NCBI GenBank assembly: GCA_035420085.1
Contig: DAOLUH010000026.1
Span: 1 to 64,000 of the forward strand
DNA length: 64,000 nt
Direction: 5' to 3'
DNA from: DSWT01 sp035420085
GTDB lineage: Bacteria; Chloroflexota; Anaerolineae; B4-G1; SLSP01
Shown: positions 53,606-60,539 of the stretch, piece after piece
How positions within the stretch are numbered: the first letter of the stretch is position 1
How the letters are laid out: each line of letters begins with the position of its first letter
Program-made: the position numbers and the translations under genes
The notes under the pieces: generated by a model
Databases searched by the model: none
What the model was told of the DNA's origin: nothing
Seen by the model: only the letters and a program-made list of their open reading frames with translations

Positions 53606-55147
53606 TTATGGCAACTGGGTGATAATGAGCGCCAGTATCGCCAGGATGACAAGGATGATGAGACTGTACTTTGTGGTACTGCGCAAGACTTCACCTTCCC
53701 GGTTGCTCATCCCGACGGTGCTGCACCCGACGATAATTTTCGCCGGCGCAAAAACCGAACCGACTGCGGCCCCGGCATTGTGAATGGCGAGAATGACTGG
53801 AACCGCATAGCCTAGCGTTTGCGCGACCTGTTGCTGGAAAGCGCCAAAAATGACGTTGGAGTTGGTATTACTGCCGGTCATAAATGCGCCTAACGCGCCG
53901 ATGAAGGGGGCAATGAACGGAAACAGCGCCCCGGCAGTGTCTGCCATCGCGTGAGAAAGCACCGTCACCATACCGGCGTTTTCCATCGTGGTTGCCATCG
54001 CCACCATCGTCAGAATGCCCAATGTGGACTGCACACCGCTGCGCAGCATACCGGTGCGTATCTTCTTGCCGCTGCCGGGCGGCAATGTCCCTTGAACCTT
54101 TGACAGTGCCAGGGTCAGAAACCCGGTGTAGAACAACAGCGCCCCAGGATGTCCAAAGGGGGCCAGCGCCTTGGTTTTTCCGGCGGCGATGCTGTGTCCA
54201 TTCGCCAGGGTCATAGCAGGGATGGGAATTTGCAACGTGAGACGCTCAAGCAGCGCGGAGAGCGCGGGAATGAAGCTGACGGTGAAGATGATGACGAGCA
54301 GGAGCAGGTAGGGGATGAGGGAAGCCAGATTCTTAGCCCACGGGAAGGTTGACGAGGACTGAGCGCGGCCGTTTTTCTTCCACAAAGCCCAGGCCACACC
54401 GACAACTAACCCGGCCAAAGCGCCGAGCATTGCTGCGATGTTGTATAGACCGGCGTAGACCGCGAGACACTGAACCACGCTCATTGTGGCTGCCATAGTG
54501 AGCATCGGCCACACACCCTCACGCAGAGTCTCCTTGCCGCCAGCGATCCACAAAATCAGGAAGCCGATGAGGAAACATACCAATCCGAGCACCGCCGCCA
54601 TAGCCGGAGCGATTTCTGCTCCGCCTAAACCTGTGGTTGCGGTCAACGCCTCGAATGAAGCGCCAAGCGAGCCGAAGGAGATGGCCCACGCCAACCCCAG
54701 GGATGGCATCACCACAGCTTCCAATGCTGGAAAACCTATGCCGACCATAATGGGGGCGACGACCGCGACCGGAACGCCGAAGCCCCCAACGCCCTGCAGA
54801 AAACCGGTGAAAGCCCAGGCCAGCAGGAGCACCTGAAAGGTTTTTCCTGGGGAGATGTGCTGTAACATCGTGCTCATCGCCTTCAGGCTGCCATTCGCTT
54901 CGGTGATGCGGAAGAAAAACAAGGCGCCCCATATAATGTAGAGCACGTGGACGGCACGAAAGAATCCTTCGACCTGCGCCCAAAAGATGAACTCGCCATT
55001 CCCCGCAAACCGTAGAACGGCGATAACTATCGCTGCGAGCCAGCCAACCACGCCCGCCTTCGCGCCATTCCAGCGAAAACCGACCATCAAAATGAGAATG
55101 AGAACCAACGGTAGTGCGGCTAATAGTGTGTCAATGATTGTCATCAT
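53606..55147 (-). CDS. lctP: L-lactate permease family transporter
   Basis: 513 residues from one of two adjacent ATG codons (55147 or 55144). It has more than ten hydrophobic segments. LctP-family pieces include GFLQGVGGFGVPVAVVAPIMVGIGF, GLAWAISFGSLGASFEALT and GSNTNSNVIFGAFQQQVAQTLG near the C-terminus. The family takes up L-lactate (and glycolate) with protons. No lactate dehydrogenase gene is near. A palindromic leader element and a promoter lie upstream, separating it from dnaA. Confidence 0.9.
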   Translation of the reverse strand: MMTIIDTLLAALPLVLILILMVGFRWNGAKAGVVGWLAAIVIAVLRFAGNGEFIFWAQVEGFFRAVHVLYIIWGALFFFRITEANGSLKAMSTMLQHISPGKTFQVLLLAWAFTGFLQGVGGFGVPVAVVAPIMVGIGFPALEAVVMPSLGLAWAISFGSLGASFEALTATTGLGGAEIAPAMAAVLGLVCFLIGFLILWIAGGKETLREGVWPMLTMAATMSVVQCLAVYAGLYNIAAMLGALAGLVVGVAWALWKKNGRAQSSSTFPWAKNLASLIPYLLLLVIIFTVSFIPALSALLERLTLQIPIPAMTLANGHSIAAGKTKALAPFGHPGALLFYTGFLTLALSKVQGTLPPGSGKKIRTGMLRSGVQSTLGILTMVAMATTMENAGMVTVLSHAMADTAGALFPFIAPFIGALGAFMTGSNTNSNVIFGAFQQQVAQTLGYAVPVILAIHNAGAAVGSVFAPAKIIVGCSTVGMSNREGEVLRSTTKYSLIILVILAILALIITQLP

Positions 55148-55176
55148 GATCGCCTTTTGCGCTAAGAATGTTGAAA

Positions 55177-55209
55177 CCTGACGCAGATGCCCGGGCATCC
55201 TGCGTCAGG
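55177..55209 (-). promoter_or_regulatory. Near-perfect 33-base palindrome in the lctP leader
   Basis: CCTGACGCAGATGCCC (55177-55192) and GGGCATCCTGCGTCAGG (55193-55209) are complementary apart from one bulged base. On the reverse strand it begins about 15 bases after the predicted -10, so it is transcribed in the 5' leader. It could be a protein operator or an mRNA hairpin; it has no T-run. Confidence 0.55.
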
Positions 55210-55224
55210 CCGGCTATCCCACTT

Positions 55225-55253
55225 ATTGTACCATAAACTAACCAACTTTGGAA
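55225..55253 (-). promoter_or_regulatory. lctP promoter (extended -10)
   Basis: Reverse strand: TTCCAA (55253-55248), spacer 17, TACAAT (55230-55225), with TATGG before the -10. Confidence 0.6.
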
Positions 55254-55257
55254 AACA

Positions 55258-55286
55258 AAACAGATGCCTGCTTGCGGCATCTGTTT
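55258..55286. terminator. dnaA terminator
   Basis: AAACAGATGCC with GGCATCTGTTT, a 7-base loop, then on the reverse strand TTGTTTTCC. It lies 27 bases after the dnaA stop and directly next to the lctP -35. Confidence 0.85.
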
Positions 55287-55312
55287 GTCAAAATTCTGGG
55301 ATAACTGAGATG

Positions 55313-56668
55313 TCAGTTCTGACCGTACAAATAGCCCTTGAGCGTCAACACTTCGCGCTTAAGTTGATCGTCGTGTTCCAGCCGCGCGCGCACGCGTTCG
55401 TATCCGTATAGCACGGTGGTATGATCGCGCCCGCCCAATTCTGCACCGATTTGCGGCAGCGAAGCATCCGTCTCTTCGCGCAGGAGATACATCGCCACTT
55501 GCCGGGGTTGCGCAATGCGGTGATGGCGTTGCGCGCTGCGTAAATCGTCTTCGGTGATGCCGTAAAAGGCCGCGACAGTACTGAGAATCTGCGCTGCCGA
55601 GATCTGCGGACGGTTGGGCAGCAAATCGGTCAGTGCGTTCTCGACCACTTGCCGGGTGAGGGGGAGATTAGTCAGCCGGGCCACCGCCAGCACCCGGTTG
55701 AGCGCCCCTTCCAACTCGCGGATGTTGCTTTCGATATTGGTGGCGATGTAGCTCAACAGCTCGTTGGGAACGCTGACGCCCAGCCGCTCGGCTTTTGATT
55801 GCAGGATCGCTACGCGCGTTTCGTAATCTGGCGGCTGGATGTCAACGATCAGCCCCCACTCAAAACGCGAGCGCAGCCGTTCTTCCAGGGTGATCATCGC
55901 TTTGGGGATGCGGTCGCTGCTGAGGACAATCTGGCGGCCATTATCACGCAGCGCGTTGAAGGTGTGAAAAAATTCCTCCTGCGTGCTTTCTTTCCCGGCG
56001 ATGAACTGGATGTCATCCACGAGTAGCACGTCTGCCGTGCGGTATTTTTCACGGAAGAGTTCCGTCGTGTGGGTGCGGATCGCCTCAATCAGGTCGTTGG
56101 TAAACGTTTCTGAGGAAACGTAGAGGACTTGCATATTGCGCCGGTAACACTCGTGCCCAATCGCGTGCAGCAGGTGGGTCTTTCCTAGCCCCACGCCGCC
56201 GTGGATAAAGAGTGGATTGTACGCCCGCGCTGGCGTCTCAGCGACGGCTTGTGATGCTGCCTGGGCCAGGCGGTTGCTTGGGCCGACCACAAAGCTGCTG
56301 AAGGTGTAGCTCGCGTTAAGGCCAGGATCGCGGGCCGGCGCCGGTAACGCCATTGCTTCTGTATCCTGGATGAGGACAGGCGTGTTGTCGTGGCCGTTGT
56401 TGCGCTTGGCCTGCCAGACCACAAAGCGCGCGCGTATCTCTTCCTGCTGGGTGAGACGATGCAGCGTGCGCTGTATAACGTTGTATAAGCGATTTTCCAA
56501 CCATTCAACCGCATAGCCATTTTTCACGCCGATGACCAGTGTATCCCCATTTTCCATCCCGATGCAATGGGTATCCCGCAACCACGTATCGAAAGTGGCG
56601 CGCGTCATCTGAAGTTCCAATTCCCCTAAAGCTGCCTGCCATAATCTTTGGGGGTTTATCTCGTTCAT
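55313..56668 (-). CDS. dnaA: Chromosomal replication initiator protein DnaA
   Basis: 451 residues from the ATG at 56668, preceded by AAGGGG; a longer frame reaching upstream would run through the leader hairpin and is rejected. Domain I (about 1-80, RLWQAALGELELQMTRATFDTWL), linker, AAA+ domain with Walker A GGVGLGKTHLLHAIG and Walker B VLLVDDIQFIAGKE, and the DNA-binding domain with the signature GGRDHTTVLYGYERV. It binds DnaA boxes and melts the origin. dnaN is not adjacent. The upstream region is discussed as a candidate oriC and attenuator. Confidence 0.96.
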   Translation of the reverse strand: MNEINPQRLWQAALGELELQMTRATFDTWLRDTHCIGMENGDTLVIGVKNGYAVEWLENRLYNVIQRTLHRLTQQEEIRARFVVWQAKRNNGHDNTPVLIQDTEAMALPAPARDPGLNASYTFSSFVVGPSNRLAQAASQAVAETPARAYNPLFIHGGVGLGKTHLLHAIGHECYRRNMQVLYVSSETFTNDLIEAIRTHTTELFREKYRTADVLLVDDIQFIAGKESTQEEFFHTFNALRDNGRQIVLSSDRIPKAMITLEERLRSRFEWGLIVDIQPPDYETRVAILQSKAERLGVSVPNELLSYIATNIESNIRELEGALNRVLAVARLTNLPLTRQVVENALTDLLPNRPQISAAQILSTVAAFYGITEDDLRSAQRHHRIAQPRQVAMYLLREETDASLPQIGAELGGRDHTTVLYGYERVRARLEHDDQLKREVLTLKGYLYGQN

Positions 56669-56719
56669 ACAATTCCCCTTGAGTGAATTTCGCAAGAATA
56701 GCGCATCAATAGGATCAGC

Positions 56720-56806
56720 AAAAAAAAGGATGGTCACTTGTCTGGCAATGACATCGTTCCACAGAGGGGATCAGAGGAGATCACCCCCTTCCTTTCACGT
56801 GACCAT
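56720..56806 (-). ncRNA. Terminator-like structured leader of dnaA (candidate attenuator)
   Basis: On the reverse strand the leader begins ATGGTCAC (56806-56799), which pairs perfectly with GTGACCAT (56736-56729), immediately followed by CC and eight T. Between the arms lies a second hairpin, GGGGTGATC (56787-56779) with GATCCCC (56772-56766). Together they look like an intrinsic terminator placed before the dnaA start codon. Confidence 0.55.
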
Positions 56807-57060
56807 GTACATTGTACCAAAGAAAGCCAAAAGAGGCAATGACAAAAGGCGGTTTTTATCTTAAAAAGCCCCTAGTTTTAATCTTGCTTTTTTGCGTGTG
56901 GATAACAATTTCTTTATTTGGCACTAGTGCGGTCTCCGGCTTCCGGAACCACTACATCTATTGACGGTGATGTGGAAAGTGCTGTGGAAAAAAACGTAAG
57001 GATTTGTCAGACCCAAACATTTTGTAGATGTCTGCATATATGTCGTGATCTGTTTGCTCC
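56807..57060. other. Candidate replication origin (oriC) region upstream of dnaA
   Basis: This is a gene-free stretch of about 390 bases counting the dnaA leader. A perfect DnaA box in reverse orientation, TGTGGATAA, lies at 56897-56905. Two near matches, TGTGGAAAG (56971-56979) and TGTGGAAAA (56983-56991), share orientation, and CGTTCCACA (56756-56764) is a weaker one. An A/T-rich zone of about 75 bases (56839-56930) is next to the perfect box. Box number is low compared with well-studied origins, so this is provisional. Confidence 0.5.
56811..56839 (-). promoter_or_regulatory. dnaA promoter
   Basis: Reverse strand: TTGCCT (56839-56834), spacer 17, TACAAT (56816-56811), with TTTGG before the -10. 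The predicted start is near 56804, at the edge of the leader hairpin. Confidence 0.7.
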
Positions 57061-57642
57061 TTACGCCTGCCGTCGTTGACGTTGCGCCTCGTACCAGTTT
57101 GTGCGTAACGTCTCCAGGCTGCGGGATAACCCCATCCAATCCTCAACCGGCAGAACGAGCGCCCGCTCGCGCGGATGGATGAGGTAAGGATGAAACCACA
57201 AACGCATCCACCACAGCGGAAGCGGGTAGCCTTTCGTGTTGATAACGACGACTGTCTTGCCCCAGATGTCTTTGTACAGCCGGCGGCGGGCGCTCTTCTC
57301 CTGTTCTGGCGGAAAGATGCTCTTAAAATCCATCGGGCGGATTATCTCGACACGTTGATAAGAAAAGGCGACCGGGTAAAAGGGAGTGTGGATGACGAAA
57401 TTGTTCTTGTGACAACTGACGTGTGCGCGGCGCGCCATGAATGTATAGATGACGATGAGTGCGCCCACGCCAGCGACCCCTAATCCCGCGAAGGCATAGC
57501 GTTCATCGAATAACGTTAGATCAGGCGCTATCCACCAGAGAAAAATACCGCCGGGTATCAGCCACATTGCCGGCCAAAGCCATTGTTTGGCTAAAGCCTG
57601 ATAGGGCAGCAGACGAAATTTCGCTGGGCTAGTGTTCTTCAT
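57061..57642 (-). CDS. Small membrane protein of unknown function
   Basis: 193 residues from the ATG at 57642, with AAGGAGGGTGATGG upstream inside the 3' end of the preceding gene. Two hydrophobic segments (about 22-40 and 48-70: WLWPAMWLIPGGIFLWWIAP and FAGLGVAGVGALIVIYTFMA) are followed by a soluble part (about 75-193) that looks beta-rich with a PH-like pattern. It is tryptophan- and arginine-rich at the C-terminus. No close family is recognised. It lies 7 bases after the endonuclease III gene, as the third gene of that operon. Confidence 0.7.
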   Translation of the reverse strand: MKNTSPAKFRLLPYQALAKQWLWPAMWLIPGGIFLWWIAPDLTLFDERYAFAGLGVAGVGALIVIYTFMARRAHVSCHKNNFVIHTPFYPVAFSYQRVEIIRPMDFKSIFPPEQEKSARRRLYKDIWGKTVVVINTKGYPLPLWWMRLWFHPYLIHPRERALVLPVEDWMGLSRSLETLRTNWYEAQRQRRQA

Positions 57643-57649
57643 TGGACCA

Positions 57650-58336
57650 TCACCCTCCTTCTTGTGGGTTTTGGTAATAGGCGCAGTGACTTTGGAGCAC
57701 ACACTCGTCACACTCAGGATGACGTGCGTGGCAAACCTGTCGTCCGTGCGCGATAACGTTCAGGTGGAACGTCCAATATAACTCAGGCGGGATCAGTGCT
57801 TCTAACAAGACGTGCGCTTTCTCCCGCGATGTTGTTGCCGGGATCAGTCCCAGGCGGCGGGTGACGCGGTGAATGTGGGTGTCCACCGGGAAAGCTGTCC
57901 ATCCAAATGAAAAGAGCAGCACGATGGCGGCGGTTTTGGGCCCGACGCCGTTGAGACTCAGCAACCATTGACGCGCCTCTTCGAGCGATAACGTCTCCAG
58001 GAAGTCCAGCGATAACTCGCCGCGTTCTGCGGTGATCTGCCGGAGCGCCGCCTGGATGTGCGGCCCCTTGGCCGGCGCCAATCCTGCCGGACGGATCGCC
58101 GCAATGACCGCCTCCGCCGGTGCATCGCGCACCGTTTCCCAGGTAGGGAATTGGGCGCGCAGGCGCGTGTAGGCGATGTCGCGGTTGCGGTCGTTGGTGT
58201 TCTGGCTCAAAATCGTGTTGACCAGCGCCGCCAGCGGATCGCCTTCGGGCTGCTGTGGATGGTCGCCGTAGACCTCGCACAGCCGGCGATGAATCTCCCG
58301 CACTCTCTCGCGCGCGGACGTGACGGGGGGTGTCAT
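57650..58336 (-). CDS. nth: Endonuclease III-family DNA glycosylase
   Basis: 228 residues from the ATG at 58336, overlapping the NUDIX gene by four bases (ATGA). The HhH motif is LNGVGPKTAAIVLLF with the catalytic Lys, and the catalytic Asp lies in VDTHIHRVTRRL. The C-terminal [4Fe-4S] ligands fit CX6CX2CX5C (CHARHPECDECVLQSHC). It removes oxidised pyrimidines and nicks abasic sites. Slightly longer N-terminus than E. coli Nth (211 residues). Pairing with a NUDIX hydrolase suggests a damaged-nucleotide or oxidative damage theme. Confidence 0.92.
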   Translation of the reverse strand: MTPPVTSARERVREIHRRLCEVYGDHPQQPEGDPLAALVNTILSQNTNDRNRDIAYTRLRAQFPTWETVRDAPAEAVIAAIRPAGLAPAKGPHIQAALRQITAERGELSLDFLETLSLEEARQWLLSLNGVGPKTAAIVLLFSFGWTAFPVDTHIHRVTRRLGLIPATTSREKAHVLLEALIPPELYWTFHLNVIAHGRQVCHARHPECDECVLQSHCAYYQNPQEGG

Positions 58337-58776
58337 ACGTTCTGCTCCATCACGCGCCGGGCGCGGCGGATCCACTCTTGTTCTGCCTCAAAAGTGAGAT
58401 GGGTGATCACTTCGTCCCAGGGCACCCAAATCGTGAAAAACTGTTGTTCATCAGGGGTGGGGCGCTCGGCCTGGCGCAGGGACCGCGCGCGCATCAGAAA
58501 ATAATGCTCGGTGCGGCGCACAACTTTGTCGCCCAAGGGAAAGGCGACCAATTGCTCGCCAAGATCGGCGATGATGTCGAGGTCGTCGTAACCGGTCTCT
58601 TCGACGACTTCGCGCAGTGCGGCGTGGACGGCGCTTTCCTCAGGCTCGATGTGGCCTTTGGGCAGGCGCACCTCGTCACGTGCGGGGCGGATCAGCAGGA
58701 GCACGTCCGTCCCCTCCACATTCATAACCACGCCGCCGCTGGCCGCATATGTGATGTGAATTGCTGTTTTCGCCAT
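58333..58776 (-). CDS. NUDIX hydrolase
   Basis: 147 residues. The Nudix box GHIEPEESAVHAALREVVEETGY fits GX5EX7REUXEEXGU exactly, giving Mg-dependent hydrolysis of a nucleoside diphosphate-X compound. N-terminal AASGGVVMNVEGTDVLLL is typical of Ap4A/general Nudix. The specific substrate is unknown. First gene of the operon NUDIX-nth-membrane protein, with GAGAGGTG before the ATG. Confidence 0.9.
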   Translation of the reverse strand: MAKTAIHITYAASGGVVMNVEGTDVLLLIRPARDEVRLPKGHIEPEESAVHAALREVVEETGYDDLDIIADLGEQLVAFPLGDKVVRRTEHYFLMRARSLRQAERPTPDEQQFFTIWVPWDEVITHLTFEAEQEWIRRARRVMEQNV

Positions 58777-58809
58777 AGCGCACCTCTCTGCGATGGAATG
58801 GATGTCTGT

Positions 58810-58838
58810 GTTATACTCGCAATCGCTGATTTTGGCAA
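58810..58838 (-). promoter_or_regulatory. Promoter for the NUDIX-nth operon
   Basis: Reverse strand: TTGCCA (58838-58833), spacer 17, TATAAC (58815-58810). The start codon is about 35 bases downstream. Confidence 0.75.
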
Positions 58839-58847
58839 TTCACAAAA

Positions 58848-58879
58848 AATAAAAATGCCCCGTCCACGCGACGGGGCAT
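58848..58879 (-). terminator. glnA terminator
   Basis: ATGCCCCGTC with GACGGGGCAT, 5-base loop, then on the reverse strand TTTTATTTTTTG. It lies 24 bases after the glnA stop. Confidence 0.92.
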
Positions 58880-58902
58880 GTGAAAACATAGACTCCCGAC
58901 GC

Positions 58903-60234
58903 TTACGCGGTTTCCAGATACCGCTCCAACTCCCAGGGGGTAACACGGATGCGGTACTCATCCCATTCGGCGCGCTTGGCGCGGATGAAAGTCTCCGCCA
59001 GCGATTCGCCGAGCGCTTCCAGAATCACCTTGTCCTGTTCCAGCGCGTCGAGGGCTTCGGCGAGCGTGCCGGGCAACGTCCCGATGGACCGCGCTGCCAG
59101 ATCGGCCTCTTGCAGATGGTAGATGTCTTCGTTGACCGGCCCCGGCGCTTCGAGTTGGCGCTCGATCCCATCCAGGCCCGCTGCCAGAATCGAGGCGAAG
59201 AGCAGGTAAGGGTTGCTGCTGGGATCCGGACAGCGCAGTTCGATGCGTGTTGCCGCTTCTTTGCCGGGCCGAGTCGCTGGAACGCGGATCATCGCCGAGC
59301 GGTTGCGATGCGCCCAGCAGATGTAGACCGGCGCTTCGTAGCCGGGCGTCAGGCGCTTGTAGCTGTTCACCGTGGGCGCGCCGATGGCAGATATCGCTCG
59401 CGCGTGCGCGATTTGCCCGGCGAGGAAATGGTAAGCCAGCTTCGAGAGATGATAGGGGTCGTCAGCAGCGTAGAAGACATTTTTGCCGCTTTTATCGCTC
59501 ATACTCTGGTGGGTGTGCATCCCTGAACCGTTAATGCCGAAGATAGGTTTGGGCATAAAGCTGGCGTAGATGCCGTAAGTCGCCGCGATAGCCCGCACCG
59601 TGTATTTAAGGGTGATGGCGCTGTCGGCGGTAGATAATGCGTCGGCGTAGCGGAAATCAATCTCGTGTTGCCCGGCAGCGACTTCGTGATGAGCCATCTC
59701 GACATGGATGCCCAGCGCTTCCAGGGCAATGACAATCTCACTGCGCACCTGTTGCGCTTCGTCGCGGGGTGAAAAGTCGAAGTAGCCGCCGATGTCGTGC
59801 GGCACCGGTTGGAACGGCACATCGCCATTGCGCTTGAACAGGAAGAATTCTAGTTCCGGGCCGACGTTGTAGGTGAGTCCCATAGCGCTCGCCCGCTCCA
59901 ACACGCGCTTCAAAATCCCCCGGGGTGAACTGGCCAGGGGCTTGCCGTCGGTCGTGTGGACGTCGCAGATGATGCGCGCGCGACGGCGCTCCGGCATACT
60001 CCACGGCAAAACCCGGTAGGTTGCAGGGTCCGGGACAAGGATCATATCGCTCTCAAAGATACGCGCAAACCCCTGCACGGATGAGCCGTCGAAGAAGACC
60101 CCCTCCTCCAAGGCTTCCTTAAGCTGAATGACCGGCAGGGTGACGCTCTTGATCGTACCGAAAATGTCGGTAAATTGAAAACTTACAAAACGAATGTCGT
60201 CTTCTTTAGCGCGAGCCAGAATATCAGTAACCAT
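58903..60234 (-). CDS. glnA: Glutamine synthetase, type I
   Basis: 443 residues, the length of GSI-alpha enzymes. FFDGSSVQGF, NVGPELEFFLF, HHEVAAGQHEIDFRYADAL, NGSGMHTHQSM and RNRSAMIRVP identify the active site: Glu metal ligands and the Arg binding glutamate. It joins ammonia to glutamate with ATP. No clear adenylylation Tyr loop of the beta type is seen, consistent with control by feedback and transcription. The ATG at 60234 has GGAGAAGAGGG upstream. A 270-base leader with a Gln-rich leader peptide and attenuator precedes it. Confidence 0.96.
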   Translation of the reverse strand: MVTDILARAKEDDIRFVSFQFTDIFGTIKSVTLPVIQLKEALEEGVFFDGSSVQGFARIFESDMILVPDPATYRVLPWSMPERRRARIICDVHTTDGKPLASSPRGILKRVLERASAMGLTYNVGPELEFFLFKRNGDVPFQPVPHDIGGYFDFSPRDEAQQVRSEIVIALEALGIHVEMAHHEVAAGQHEIDFRYADALSTADSAITLKYTVRAIAATYGIYASFMPKPIFGINGSGMHTHQSMSDKSGKNVFYAADDPYHLSKLAYHFLAGQIAHARAISAIGAPTVNSYKRLTPGYEAPVYICWAHRNRSAMIRVPATRPGKEAATRIELRCPDPSSNPYLLFASILAAGLDGIERQLEAPGPVNEDIYHLQEADLAARSIGTLPGTLAEALDALEQDKVILEALGESLAETFIRAKRAEWDEYRIRVTPWELERYLETA

Positions 60235-60327
60235 TTCCCTCTTCTCCTTTTCCTTTTCGACTGAATAGATTTAAGATGCAAAGCATGTGGGTAAAAACAC
60301 GATTGCCCTCTGTAATGTATAGATGTA

Positions 60328-60338
60328 ATCACCTCCTT
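60328..60338 (-). promoter_or_regulatory. Consensus Shine-Dalgarno without a usual start codon in the glnA leader
   Basis: AAGGAGGTGAT on the reverse strand, complementary to the 16S 3' end, just after the terminator stem. No ATG, GTG or TTG lies 5-12 bases downstream. It might be a ribosome standby site, or belong to an unusual short frame beginning ATC. Confidence 0.35.
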
Positions 60339-60340
60339 AT

Positions 60341-60382
60341 CAAAACGCAAGCCAGCCTACCGTTCCCCGGTAGGCTGGCTTG
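60341..60382 (-). terminator. glnA attenuator terminator hairpin
   Basis: A 15-bp perfect stem: CAAGCCAGCCTACCG with CGGTAGGCTGGCTTG, loop GGGAA, then CGTTTTG. The T-run is short (four). It is the 3:4 element of the proposed attenuator; part of the left arm can alternatively pair with the upstream CCGGTTAGCGCT. Confidence 0.75.
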
Positions 60383-60393
60383 GAAACCTCTCT

Positions 60394-60479
60394 ATAACAA
60401 TGCAGCGCTAACCGGACTTCTGCTGAAGCCGCTGCTGCTGATTATTGACGTTAGCGATAATGAAAACCTGCATTGTTAT
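60394..60479 (-). promoter_or_regulatory. glnA attenuator: anti-antiterminator/antiterminator pairing region
   Basis: Region 1 holds ATAACAATGCAG (60479-60468) and CGCTAAC (60456-60450). Region 2 is the contiguous CCGGTTAGCGCT plus GCATTGTTAT (60415-60394). They pair with each other (12 bp and 7 bp). Region 2 can instead pair with AGCCTACCGG of the terminator (60376-60367) in a 10-bp helix with two single-base bulges. Only one of these can form at a time. Confidence 0.7.
60408..60473 (-). CDS. Glutamine-rich glnA leader peptide
   Basis: A 21-codon frame with ATG at 60473 and TAG at 60410-60408. Six of 21 residues are glutamine (all CAG), including NNQQQRLQQK near the end. A weak AAGG lies 11 bases upstream. 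It starts about 30 bases after the predicted transcription start, and its codons overlap region 1 of the attenuator. Ribosome stalling at codons 12-14 when charged tRNA-Gln is scarce would cover CGCTAAC and leave region 2 free, favouring read-through into glnA. Comparable peptide leaders are well known for trp, his and leu operons. Confidence 0.75.
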   Translation of the reverse strand: MQVFIIANVNNQQQRLQQKSG

Positions 60480-60508
60480 TCTAACCTTATGGCCTGAATA
60501 TAGCGTAT

Positions 60509-60536
60509 AGTGTAGCGCAAATAGGATATTTGTCAA
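60509..60536 (-). promoter_or_regulatory. glnA promoter
   Basis: Reverse strand: TTGACA (60536-60531), spacer 16, TACACT (60514-60509). It overlaps the end of the neighbouring coiled-coil gene by only a few bases. Confidence 0.72.
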
Positions 60537-60539
60537 ATT

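Noticed and set aside
56669..56737. N-terminal extension of DnaA from a GTG in the leader
   Set aside because: It would translate through the terminator-like hairpin and T-run, and DnaA normally begins at the MNEI position, which has its own AAGGGG site.
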